Numbered from the stretch's first letter, positions 8,200 through 15,832 are shown. The stretch is 64,000 nt of DNA from UBA1181 sp045226255 (GCA_045226255.1 JBGVCG010000012.1:117674-181673); one strand, 5' to 3'. Notes: a model not told the origin generated them from the letters alone. Made by a program: numbers and translations.

Positions 8200-9594
8200 T
8201 TAGAAGAAGAATGTGGCAGCTAGCAGACCTCTGACATTTGAGACATCATGTGTGTCCTTCACCTTCCCGTGGTCAGCGTAGTCTACGGCTCCGTAAGCGA
8301 CACGGTTGTAATCGAGTTCGGCCTGGAGGGTCCATTGTTTGTGGGAGAACTTCAGTGATGGGGATAGCCTGAATATGTGGTCCACGTTTTGCCATCTGCC
8401 GAAGAAATTACCGCCTGCCAGGATGTCGTCGTTGAATCCTAAGTTCTTGGAGTAGCCCACGAAGAAGCTTGGCGCCCATGTTTTGCCGTATGATAGGTTG
8501 AGCCAGTACGAAGTGACTTTTGAGGTGGAATAGGTGCGTCTGCCGGTCTTCGCGTCAATCGATTTCACGGCGTAGCCTCCTTGCTGGAAATATTCGCTCA
8601 GGTTCTCACCATACAAACCTCCTGTCCTAAGACCGAATTTCCCTTTTGTGAACTGTAGGTAATAGCCTAATCCATAGGAGCTTACTTTCTTATCCGTCTT
8701 GTACACTTCGCTGTTGGCGTTGGTGACCTTCGTGGCGGGACGTATGCTTTTGAATTCACTCAATAATCCGGCGCTGAACGAAGGGGAGGCGTAGCGCAGC
8801 TGCAGGTGGAACTCCGGCACAGGGTTCTGGCGGATATCGCTGTTGGACGACTCCTCGAGTATGGATTTATGCTCGGTTTGGTATACGCCTGCCACGACTA
8901 GGTTGAGTCGGTCTGTCGGTTTAAATGTGTAGCGGATTTGATCGCCTCGATTGAACGCTCGGAAAGGTATGCCGATGTGCAGTCCGGCCACGTAAGGGAA
9001 AGGAACGTCTGAGAATGGGTTCCATGCCTTACCCAAGAGCAATTCGCCTTTCTGCCAGATGAATTTAGCCCAAGCCTGCCGCATCCTGACATTCACGGTG
9101 TTTCCTCCGGAGAAGTCGAACTCCACGTATGCCTTTGAACTTGCCTTCCCCAACTTCGGCCCGTCTACCGTTGCGGTGAAACGGGTGGCTTGCGTGGAGA
9201 AGTTTTGTCTGACCACTTCGTTCAGGTCGTCTCCGTTGGTGTCATAGACCTCGTCCTGTGGGAAGAACCCGAAAAGTCCGTCGCTCGCACCCACGACCTC
9301 ACGGCTGTCCACGTAATACTCAGCCCGGAAGAAACCTCCTAGTTTCACCTTTATTTCGTCCCCGAACCTTACGGCAGGGATCAGTTCCTTGGCGGTCTCT
9401 GATGTGACGTCCTTGTTGATCGTCTCAATGGGTTCTTGCCTCTTGGTATCCTTCGAGGAGGCGCTTTCCGCACTTACGACTGCCTCCGTCGCTTCTTGGT
9501 TCTTGATGGCTTCCGATTGGACCTCTTGCGCATTCACTGTAGCCGCGTACAGTAAGAATAATGTTAATGCCTTGTAAAATATATTTCTTTTCAT
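8200..9594 (-). CDS. outer-membrane porin, DcaP-like or phosphate-selective-like beta-barrel
   Basis: This 464-residue protein has a clear signal peptide (cut after VNA-Q near residue 22), a polar Ser/Glu/Thr-rich stretch to about residue 75, and then regularly spaced aromatic and polar strands typical of a 16-18-strand barrel. It ends in Phe-Phe-Phe, as outer-membrane barrels do. GRWQNVDHIFRLSP and similar strands recall DcaP-like trimeric porins. It heads operon B, directly upstream of metQNI, so it probably admits the same sulfur compound across the outer membrane. That pairing is inferred from position. Confidence 0.8.
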   Translation of the reverse strand: MKRNIFYKALTLFLLYAATVNAQEVQSEAIKNQEATEAVVSAESASSKDTKRQEPIETINKDVTSETAKELIPAVRFGDEIKVKLGGFFRAEYYVDSREVVGASDGLFGFFPQDEVYDTNGDDLNEVVRQNFSTQATRFTATVDGPKLGKASSKAYVEFDFSGGNTVNVRMRQAWAKFIWQKGELLLGKAWNPFSDVPFPYVAGLHIGIPFRAFNRGDQIRYTFKPTDRLNLVVAGVYQTEHKSILEESSNSDIRQNPVPEFHLQLRYASPSFSAGLLSEFKSIRPATKVTNANSEVYKTDKKVSSYGLGYYLQFTKGKFGLRTGGLYGENLSEYFQQGGYAVKSIDAKTGRRTYSTSKVTSYWLNLSYGKTWAPSFFVGYSKNLGFNDDILAGGNFFGRWQNVDHIFRLSPSLKFSHKQWTLQAELDYNRVAYGAVDYADHGKVKDTHDVSNVRGLLAATFFF

Positions 9595-9639
9595 TGTGTT
9601 CTGTCTTTAATCGTTTTTGACTTTTATTTCTTCTTAACT

Positions 9640-9760
9640 TTCTGTGAGAGAAGTTTTGGGGAGACTCTCATGAAATGTGGGTTAAATCCCCGAAGCTTAT
9701 GGGAGGTCCCTCCTCCGAACCCGTCGCATGATTTCCTCTTGCTTACCCTTTCTTATTGTT
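9640..9760 (-). ncRNA. candidate structured 5' leader RNA of the porin-metQNI operon
   Basis: On the minus strand GGGTT (9722-9718) pairs with AACCC (9683-9679), enclosing a GGAGG/CCTCC hairpin (9716-9702). A later TCCCC can pair with GGGGA inside this domain and so compete with it. The string AAGAG followed by GGAGGGAC faintly recalls SAM-I riboswitches, and methionine uptake is a classic SAM-riboswitch target, but I cannot match the conserved core. It could be a riboswitch, an attenuator, or ordinary untranslated RNA. Confidence 0.35.
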
Positions 9761-9975
9761 ACAACATATTTCCATAATCGATATCGTTTTTTTTCTGTTC
9801 AACCTAAGTTTTTTTTATGGGCTATGTAATTGCAATTACTTTATATACAATGTATTATTTCGCTTTTGATTAAAATGTGGACAAGACAAACCCGTATTTT
9901 TGGAAAAAATAGAGCTTGAAGATCGCACCCTAATGGGTTAACCTTAACGTTTTGTGATTGTCCGAATGTGGAATG

Positions 9976-10158
9976 TTAGCAGATCGGCATACAACATCGG
10001 CAACAACAACAGTGCATGGAACATCGCATCTGTGTCTGCCGAGAAATTTTTATAGATTCTGAATAGTTTGAGGCATGGAATAGGCGCTCGTCAATCTTGG
10101 GAAGGTTCTTCCCTAGCATTGAGTTCGAAGTAGTATGTATGTTAATTGTCCTATTCAT
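9976..10158 (-). CDS. cysteine-run leader peptide, copy 1
   Basis: A 60-residue frame ends CSMHCCCCRCCMPIC, with eight cysteine codons among the last fourteen. A paralogue upstream of operon C (15369-15563) ends CSMRECCCRCCMPVC and also aligns at the N-terminus (MNRTINI against MDKRMNI; both reach NLP near residue 20). The shared ends fix the start at 10158, about 25 bases downstream of a strong TTG/TATCTTTG promoter. There is no signal peptide. Known attenuator peptides carry runs of the codon they sense, so this probably reports Cys-tRNA charging to the porin-metQNI operon, which begins about 380 bases on. A small metal-binding protein is the alternative. Confidence 0.65.
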   Translation of the reverse strand: MNRTINIHTTSNSMLGKNLPKIDERLFHASNYSESIKISRQTQMRCSMHCCCCRCCMPIC

Positions 10159-10182
10159 TTTTACCTCTCGTTTTTGATATTG

Positions 10183-10213
10183 CAAAGATAGTGTAAATGT
10201 ATGTTCGTTACAA
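10183..10213 (-). promoter_or_regulatory. promoter of leader peptide 1
   Basis: TTG (10213-10211) is followed after 20 bases by TATCTTTG (10190-10183). The surrounding CTTGTAACGAACAT and TTTGCAATATCA are almost the same as in the leader 2 promoter, suggesting a common regulator overlapping the -33 element. Confidence 0.75.
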
Positions 10214-10465
10214 GAAAAATGAAAATTTTAGAGTATTTACCTATATGTATATGTTATTGTAGTAAAATATTCTAATAAAATAAGGTTTTGTATAATGTAG
10301 TGAAATAATTGTCTGCGAAGGGAACTCGTGGCGAAAAAGTGTCGCTTGAAATCTTGGCTGATTTCTTCCCACATATGGATTAATAAGTATGAAAATCGGG
10401 GAAAAAACGGTTGCGCCGGACGATGTTTATGTGAGATTTCCTTCTGGGAAGCGTGAACGTAAATA
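10214..10465. other. AT-rich intergenic stretch between tusA and leader 1
   Basis: No gene is visible. On the minus strand after tusA there is only a weak CGG-loop-CCG hairpin followed by six T near 10410, which may terminate operon C. Confidence 0.4.
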
Positions 10466-10690
10466 TTATTTCTTGATGATTACTTTGTGCACATTGCCTT
10501 CTACGTGAGAGATTCCTATCACGTGATAGCCTTGTTCGGCTGCGGATTTGGGCACGTTATTAAGGGGCTCACCCTCAAGCAGAAGCACTTCGAGTATATC
10601 TCCTTGTGCGATTTGAGCTAATTTGAGTTTCGTCTTGACGAAGGTCATCGGGCAATGCTCCTTCGTTATGTCTAATGTATGAGTTGCCAT
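10466..10690 (-). CDS. tusA: TusA-family sulfur carrier protein
   Basis: This 74-residue protein has the TusA/SirA fold pattern with the active cysteine at Cys13 in EHCPM. TusA proteins carry sulfur as a cysteine persulfide and hand it to partners; here the second proline of the usual CPxP motif is absent. It is the last gene of operon C, next to a DsrE-like protein, a classic partnership in sulfur-trafficking relays. It is cytoplasmic. The upstream gap contains a degenerate heptanucleotide repeat. Confidence 0.88.
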   Translation of the reverse strand: MATHTLDITKEHCPMTFVKTKLKLAQIAQGDILEVLLLEGEPLNNVPKSAAEQGYHVIGISHVEGNVHKVIIKK

Positions 10691-10750
10691 TTGAGTTTAT
10701 GATTAAGAGTTGAGTGTTAAGAAAGAATAGCTGTACGTGAAAATCTAAAG

Positions 10751-11236
10751 TTAGATGAATAGGGTCCGTCCACCTTCAGAGATTTCCAGGAAGGAAGCGA
10801 CGCCGAGCGTGTCCTTCACTTCGTGGATGAAGTCCGATTGTTTGAGACCGAGAACGTGCATCGCCATTTCGCAGGCGTAGAGGTTGATGCCGAGGGCGAT
10901 GGCGGCTTCCACCAGTTCCTCCAGTGTCGCGACGTTGTTCTTTCTCATCAGGAATCTAAAAATCCGGGGACCTGCGCCGAAAAAGTTGAATCGGCTGGTG
11001 GGTGTGCTCTTCAGTCCGCCCATCAAAAAACCGAAGATCTTAGTTAGAAACGTACCACCCACGAGGCTTCTGCCGGTCTTCCGCTTGATGGCGTCGAGGC
11101 CCCAGAATGTAAAGAATATGTTCACCTCATATCCTACCGCCGCAGCCCCTGCCGCGAGGGTGAAGGCGGCGGTGAGTCTGTCGAATTCACCCGAAAAGGC
11201 GATGATTGAGAGTTTTTTTTGTTGATTGTCCGCCAT
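10751..11236 (-). CDS. DsrE/DsrF-like sulfur-trafficking protein
   Basis: This 161-residue protein matches the DsrE/F-like (DsrE2/peroxiredoxin-like) family: an N-terminal beta strand and GEFDRLTAAFTLA, a central GLDAIKRK segment, a hydrophobic middle (IFGFLMGGL), and Cys122 in LYACEMAMHVLG, the usual persulfide-carrying position. Such proteins receive or donate persulfide sulfur with TusA, whose gene follows 60 bases downstream. The hydrophobic central region may associate with membrane. It starts four bases after the HesA/MoeB-type gene, so the two are probably translated together. Confidence 0.8.
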   Translation of the reverse strand: MADNQQKKLSIIAFSGEFDRLTAAFTLAAGAAAVGYEVNIFFTFWGLDAIKRKTGRSLVGGTFLTKIFGFLMGGLKSTPTSRFNFFGAGPRIFRFLMRKNNVATLEELVEAAIALGINLYACEMAMHVLGLKQSDFIHEVKDTLGVASFLEISEGGRTLFI

Positions 11237-11240
11237 GATT

Positions 11241-12044
11241 CTATTGTTGTTTTAGTTCGCAGCTTACCTGCTTGTATTCAATGAGTTGCTTGATGGTGGG
11301 TTGTTTGCCGCACACGGGACAGTCGTCTCGTTTGGGGATGGACATCTTCCTGAAATCCATGCTCCTTGCGTCGAAGGTGAGGAGTTGGTTCGTCAGCAGT
11401 TTTCCCACACCCGTGATGTATTTGAGCACCTCGGCGGACTGTATCGTTCCCAGCATTCCAGCGATGGCTCCGAGTACTCCCGCTTGTGCGCAGGAGGGTG
11501 CGGATTCTGGTGGCGCGTCGAAGAGGCATCGGTAGCAGTTGCTGCCCGGGACGTGGGTGAACGTCTGTCCCTCGAACTGGAAGATACCCCCGTGGCTGAA
11601 TGGTTTGCCCGTCAGGACGCAAGCGTCGTTGATTAGGTATTTTACGGGGAAGTTATCCGTCGCGTCCACGATGAAATCATACTCCTTGAACAGATCCAGC
11701 GCATTGTCCGCCTTTAGAAACTCTTTGTAGGCGATCGCGTTGACGAGCGGGTTGAGCGCATTGACCTTCTCCTTGGCGGAGAGGGCCTTCGAGTAGCCCA
11801 CGTCGGGGGTTGTGTGGATGATCTGACGCTGCAGGTTGCTTAGGTCTACCGCATCACCGTCGATGATGCCTATTGTTCCGACGCCGGCGGCCGCCAGGTA
11901 TAGGATGACCGGCGAACCGAGTCCTCCCGCCCCGACAACCAGGACCTTGGCGTTCCGGATCTTTTCCTGACCTTCCACGCCCACCTCCTTCAAGAGAATG
12001 TGGCGGGAGTATCGATTGATTTCCTCTTCGCTAAAATCAAACAT
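11241..12044 (-). CDS. HesA/MoeB/ThiF-family adenylyltransferase (E1-like)
   Basis: This 267-residue protein adenylates the C-terminus of a ubiquitin-like sulfur carrier, as MoeB does for MoaD and ThiF for ThiS. The nucleotide loop GAGGLGSP is at 38-45, DATDNF at 128-132, and the zinc cysteines are Cys170/Cys173 and Cys242/Cys245. Cys185 in SCAQAGV is another conserved-type cysteine. No ThiS- or MoaD-like gene is visible in the window, so its partner is unknown or encoded elsewhere. The sulfur-relay neighbours (DsrE-like, TusA) suggest a role in sulfur transfer rather than molybdopterin synthesis. Confidence 0.88.
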   Translation of the reverse strand: MFDFSEEEINRYSRHILLKEVGVEGQEKIRNAKVLVVGAGGLGSPVILYLAAAGVGTIGIIDGDAVDLSNLQRQIIHTTPDVGYSKALSAKEKVNALNPLVNAIAYKEFLKADNALDLFKEYDFIVDATDNFPVKYLINDACVLTGKPFSHGGIFQFEGQTFTHVPGSNCYRCLFDAPPESAPSCAQAGVLGAIAGMLGTIQSAEVLKYITGVGKLLTNQLLTFDARSMDFRKMSIPKRDDCPVCGKQPTIKQLIEYKQVSCELKQQ

Positions 12045-12143
12045 AGTTCACTCTTAGTTAGTTATAAAGAATTTTTCTTAATCCATTGCGAACACATATT
12101 TAGTCCAATTATTAAACAATTCTCTCTAATTTTAGCTGATGTT

Positions 12144-12971
12144 TCAACTTTTCACATATCCCCAGATGCCGAGTGAACGGCTTTGCTTGGGAAGGAATTT
12201 GAGCGGTAGAGCTTTTAAGCCTATACGCTTCCGTATTTTCTTGAACTCGTCCGAGTAGTAGTAATACTCGTCCGTCAGCTTAAAGGATTTGACCCATTGC
12301 TCGATTTGCCTCGGATTGTCGCATCCCCAGCGGAAAGAGGCTTTGGTGTTCTTGACGGATTCGTGGAGGTTGGTACGCTCGCTCAAGTACTTGTTCATGC
12401 GCTCCATGTACACTTCCGCATTTTCGAAGTTCGCGTCGATGTTGTGGAAAACCCGCTTCACCTCTTCCTCTGTCAGGTACATCGCCACCCCCTCCAGGAT
12501 GAACAGGAAGTGCCCGTTGGGGTGCTCCTCCTTGATGGATTTGATCCATCCGTCGGTTGTGATATTGCCTGTGAGATATTTGTTGTCGGACGATTCTGGC
12601 AGGAACTGCCGCCTCAGATTGATCACGTCCAGGAAGTCCAATTCGTAGGCTTGGTACTTCTTGCTGATGGCGACACGCTCAATGCGCGGGTCCAGTCCGC
12701 ATGCGACGAGCACCACCACCGCATCGTCGTATTTGCTCACAAAGTTCTTCAATACGTTATCGAAATATTTAGTTCTAAATGACACACATAGTTGACATCG
12801 TTCATCTGCAGAAAATTTGCTAAAGTCATAATCTACCATCGAAAGGATATCTTCCGACGTCTTGTCCGTGATGATAGGATCTTTTTCCTTGGATTCTTTA
12901 GCCCTCATGAAGAGAGGAATCAAGAGCGTTTCTGAAACGTTCTCCTGAAATTCGGGTCTGATCTTGCCCAT
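12144..12971 (-). CDS. SAM-dependent methyltransferase of the leucine carboxyl methyltransferase (LCM) family
   Basis: This 275-residue protein has an LCM-type SAM site: VVLVACGLDPR near 86-96 (motif I), an acidic ELDF near 110, and LFILEGVAMYL near 155. The family includes protein carboxyl methyltransferases and polyketide O-methyltransferases; the substrate here cannot be predicted. Its place in operon C between the transsulfuration enzymes and the sulfur relay suggests a thiol or small sulfur metabolite, which is speculation. About 100 AT-rich bases separate it from the HesA-type gene. Confidence 0.8.
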   Translation of the reverse strand: MGKIRPEFQENVSETLLIPLFMRAKESKEKDPIITDKTSEDILSMVDYDFSKFSADERCQLCVSFRTKYFDNVLKNFVSKYDDAVVVLVACGLDPRIERVAISKKYQAYELDFLDVINLRRQFLPESSDNKYLTGNITTDGWIKSIKEEHPNGHFLFILEGVAMYLTEEEVKRVFHNIDANFENAEVYMERMNKYLSERTNLHESVKNTKASFRWGCDNPRQIEQWVKSFKLTDEYYYYSDEFKKIRKRIGLKALPLKFLPKQSRSLGIWGYVKS

Positions 12972-13013
12972 AATTTTTCTTTTTTGCAGATTAATAAATA
13001 ATTATTTAGTGTA

Positions 13014-14171
13014 TCATTTCAATGCTTGGCGGAAATCGTTGATTAGATCTTCCGTGTTTTCTATGCCTGCCGAGATGCGGATCAGCGTGTCGGAGATTCC
13101 GTTCTTCTCACGCACCTCTTTCGGAACGGAGGCGTGGGTCATGATGGCGGGTATCTCCACCAGGCTCTCCACGCCACCCAAGCTCTCGGCGGTCGCGAAG
13201 AGTTTCAGCTTCGACAGGAACTGCTCGGCGTCCGCAAGCGTGCCTTCCAACTCGAACGAGAGGACTCCTCCGAAGCCTGTGGTCTGCGCCGCTGCGATAT
13301 CGTGGTGCGGATGGTTCTTCAGACCAGGGTAGAGCACCCGTTTGATCTTCGGTGAGCCCTGCAGGAACTCGGCCAATGCCAAGGCGTTCCGCTGGTGCTG
13401 CTCCATGCGCACGGCGAGGGTCTTGGCGCCTCGTAGCGTCAGGTAGCTGTCGAATGGTGAGAGCACTGCCCCGACCGCATTCTGGTTGTAGGCGATCTTT
13501 TTGTAGAACTCCTCGTTGTTCAGGACGATTGAGCCTCCCAACGTATCACTGTGTCCGCCGATGTACTTGGTCGTGCTGTAGACCACCACGTCCGCGCCCA
13601 GCTCCAATGGTCTCTGGAAGTAGGGGGAAAGGAAGGTGTTGTCCACCACAAGGATGAGCCCGTGCTTTTGGGCGATTTGGGCGATAGCTCGGATGTCGGC
13701 GATTTTTAGCAAAGGGTTGGTGGGTGATTCGATCCAGATCAGTTTGGTGTCGGGCCTGATCGCCTTCTCGATGTTCTCCGGAACGGTTGCGTCGACGTAA
13801 GTGACTGATATGTTGAAGTTCACGAACACGTTGCTCAGCAACCTTCTAGTGCCTCCGTAGAGGTCGTCGAAGCCGATCACATTGTCTCCGGCCTTTAGCA
13901 GGGAGATGATCAACGTTGATGCGGCGGCCAGACCGGACGAAAAGGCTAGTCCGTACCGGGCTCCATCCAAAGCCGCTAGCTTCTCCTCCAACGCTTTGCG
14001 TGTGGGGTTGAGGCTGCGGGTGTATTCGTAACCTGCTGTGGGGCTACCTGCCTTTTGCCTTGCGAAAGTGGTGGCCAAATGTATAGGAACTGCGACGTCG
14101 CCGCTTGCTCCTTCTCTGAAATCGGGCTCTTCTCCGTTGTGGATGGCCCTGGTTGAAAATCCGTACACCAT
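13014..14171 (-). CDS. cystathionine gamma-lyase/gamma-synthase family PLP enzyme
   Basis: This 385-residue fold-type I enzyme of the Cys/Met metabolism family has the PLP lysine at Lys202 in STTKYIGGHSD and the substrate arginine near the C-terminus (IRISAGIE). Members either split cystathionine to cysteine, make it from an activated homoserine, or use free thiols. Because the gene before it encodes a cystathionine beta-synthase-type enzyme, reverse transsulfuration (homocysteine to cysteine) is the simplest reading. A direct thiol-using reaction, like the O-acetylhomoserine sulfhydrylase linked to methylthio-alkane reductase, remains possible. Confidence 0.88.
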   Translation of the reverse strand: MVYGFSTRAIHNGEEPDFREGASGDVAVPIHLATTFARQKAGSPTAGYEYTRSLNPTRKALEEKLAALDGARYGLAFSSGLAAASTLIISLLKAGDNVIGFDDLYGGTRRLLSNVFVNFNISVTYVDATVPENIEKAIRPDTKLIWIESPTNPLLKIADIRAIAQIAQKHGLILVVDNTFLSPYFQRPLELGADVVVYSTTKYIGGHSDTLGGSIVLNNEEFYKKIAYNQNAVGAVLSPFDSYLTLRGAKTLAVRMEQHQRNALALAEFLQGSPKIKRVLYPGLKNHPHHDIAAAQTTGFGGVLSFELEGTLADAEQFLSKLKLFATAESLGGVESLVEIPAIMTHASVPKEVREKNGISDTLIRISAGIENTEDLINDFRQALK

Positions 14172-14180
14172 GATAATTTT

Positions 14181-14207
14181 GAATTATGAATTATGAATTA
14201 TGAATTA
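14181..14207. repeat. heptanucleotide tandem repeat GAATTAT x 4
   Basis: Three exact GAATTAT units and one GAATTAG are joined end to end, covering the stop codon of the upstream gene and most of the gap to the next start. Slippage would change the gap in steps of seven. Confidence 0.8.
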
Positions 14208-15182
14208 GAGATTGAGGGTTAGGTTTTTCTCCTTTAGCCATTCGTCGTTGAACATCTTGGAGAGGTATTTGTTACCGCTGTCGCAAGCTAGGGTGACGAT
14301 TCGTTTCGGGGTGGTCTGTTCCTGTGCGTAACGTAGGGCGGCGCTTAGGAGCGTACCGGTTGATGAGCCTGCCAGGATGCCCTCTTCCCTCAGCAAAAGG
14401 CGGGCGGCGGTGAAGCTCTCCTCATCGGTCACTTCATAGGCCTTCGTCACCAAATCGAAGTCGGCCAGCTTAGGGATGTAATCCTCTCCGATGCCCTCGA
14501 CGAACCATGACCCCGCATCGTTGCGCAGCTTCTTCAGGTTGATGTAGTCCGCCAAAACGGAGCCTTTTGGGTCGGCAAGGATGAACTCGGTCTGTGGACT
14601 GACGGTCTTGAAGAATTTTGTCAGGCCGGTTAATGTACCCGCCGAACCGACACCCACGACGACTGCGTCCACCTTGTGCTCCAACTGCTCCCAGATCTCA
14701 GGACCCGTGGTCAATGTGTGCGTCTCGGGATTGTCCGGGTTCTCGAATTGGTTGATGTAGTATCCTCCACGTTCGTTCGCTATGCGGGCGGCCAGGTCCT
14801 GGTAGTATTCCGGGTGGCCCTTGCCCACATCGCTTCGGGTGATGACCGTCTCCACACCCAATGCGCGGAGGTGGTTGATCTTCTCGACGCTCATCTTGTC
14901 AGGGATCACCAGCAATAGCTTGTATCCCTTCAACCTGCTCGCTAATGCAAGGCCTAAGCCTGTGTTGCCGGCCGTAGCCTCCACGATGAGTTGCCCTGGA
15001 TGGATTGTCCCGCGCTTCTCCGCCTGCTCGATCATGTTCAGGCCGGTGCGGTCCTTGATGCTGCCTCCAGGGTTCTGGTTCTCCAATTTCAGGAATAGGG
15101 AACTCTTGCCTGTGTTTAGTCTTGAGAGCTGGACGATTGGTGTGTTGCCAATCATGTCTAATACGTTTTTGTAAATTGCCAT
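14205..15182 (-). CDS. cystathionine beta-synthase / cysteine synthase family PLP enzyme
   Basis: This 325-residue fold-type II PLP enzyme has Lys43 in SIKDR, a substrate loop ATAGNTG (69-75) and phosphate-binding GSAGTLTG. The sequence is nearer to cystathionine beta-synthase and MccA-type enzymes than to CysK (NQNPGGSIKDR, then VEATAGNTG), but it lacks regulatory CBS domains. It would condense homocysteine with serine or O-acetylserine to cystathionine. It opens operon C, 186 bases after the stop of a cysteine-run leader peptide, so it is probably under attenuation by cysteine supply. Confidence 0.85.
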   Translation of the reverse strand: MAIYKNVLDMIGNTPIVQLSRLNTGKSSLFLKLENQNPGGSIKDRTGLNMIEQAEKRGTIHPGQLIVEATAGNTGLGLALASRLKGYKLLLVIPDKMSVEKINHLRALGVETVITRSDVGKGHPEYYQDLAARIANERGGYYINQFENPDNPETHTLTTGPEIWEQLEHKVDAVVVGVGSAGTLTGLTKFFKTVSPQTEFILADPKGSVLADYINLKKLRNDAGSWFVEGIGEDYIPKLADFDLVTKAYEVTDEESFTAARLLLREEGILAGSSTGTLLSAALRYAQEQTTPKRIVTLACDSGNKYLSKMFNDEWLKEKNLTLNL

Positions 15183-15368
15183 GTTCGTTATCGTTTTGTC
15201 GTTGTATAATCTATTGAAAATATAAATGCTTGAATATTATTAACTTACGTTATTTCGTAAGATGTAATACGAGCAAGGGAACGTGAGGTTCCGACAATAA
15301 GTAAATGTTTGATTTTAGACCCGAGGGGGGATTCCCCTGAAGGTTTTAGGAGTGGCCAGTTTTCCTAA

Positions 15369-15563
15369 TTAACAGACTGGCATGCAACATCGGCAACAAC
15401 ACTCGCGCATGGAACATCGCAGTTGTGCCTGACAAGAAACTCTTGTAGATACTGATAAATAGATAGAATGTGTTTCGGCAAGAAATAGACCTCCGGCAAC
15501 CACGGGAAGATTCATCCCTGGCATTTGGGCTGCGGTAATATCTATGTTCATTCTCTTATCCAT
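15369..15563 (-). CDS. cysteine-run leader peptide, copy 2
   Basis: A 64-residue frame ends CSMRECCCRCCMPVC, paralogous to leader 1 (9976-10158). The conserved C-terminal block, the conserved N-terminal block and a conserved promoter at the same distance argue that it is translated. The start at 15563 follows from the alignment with copy 1; an ATG at 15578 would lie almost at the expected transcription start. CCAGT in the last codons can pair with ACTGG about 20 bases later, across the stop codon. It probably controls the transsulfuration and sulfur-relay operon by ribosome stalling at Cys codons; this is inferred. Confidence 0.65.
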   Translation of the reverse strand: MDKRMNIDITAAQMPGMNLPVVAGGLFLAETHSIYLSVSTRVSCQAQLRCSMRECCCRCCMPVC

Positions 15564-15589
15564 TTCTTTGCCTTTCATTTATGATATTG

Positions 15590-15620
15590 CAAAGGTAATA
15601 TGGTAGAATGTTTGTTGCAA
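15590..15620 (-). promoter_or_regulatory. promoter of leader peptide 2
   Basis: TTG (15620-15618) is followed after 20 bases by TACCTTTG (15597-15590). CTTGCAACAAACAT around the -33 element matches CTTGTAACGAACAT at leader 1, a candidate shared operator. Confidence 0.75.
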
Positions 15621-15776
15621 GAAAACGATAAAATTTGGAATAATTGTCTATATTGGTAATTATTCGTAGTATGATTTTCTTGAAAGGGTATATGTGTGAA
15701 CTGTATGGTAAAATATTATTCTGTTGAAGGAAATTTGTCGGAATGGCAATCTAACTGATGTGGCTAAATATTGGGC

Positions 15777-15811
15777 AAAAAAAAATGCCGCCTGAACAAA
15801 GTCCAGACGAC
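15777..15811 (-). terminator. intrinsic terminator of the nifB-nifH-D2-K2 operon
   Basis: On the minus strand GTCGTCTGGAC pairs with GTTCAGGCGGC around TTT and is followed by nine T. It lies 22 bases after the K2 stop codon. Confidence 0.9.
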
Positions 15812-15832
15812 ACTTTCAAATATGAGGCATGA

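Noticed and set aside
9640..9760. A firm SAM-I riboswitch call
   Set aside because: A GGAGGGAC string and the methionine-uptake context are suggestive, but I could not place the conserved SAM-I core helices, so only a generic structured leader is reported.
14181..14207. CRISPR-like array
   Set aside because: The short tandem heptamers have no spacers and there are no cas genes; no CRISPR array was seen anywhere in the window.
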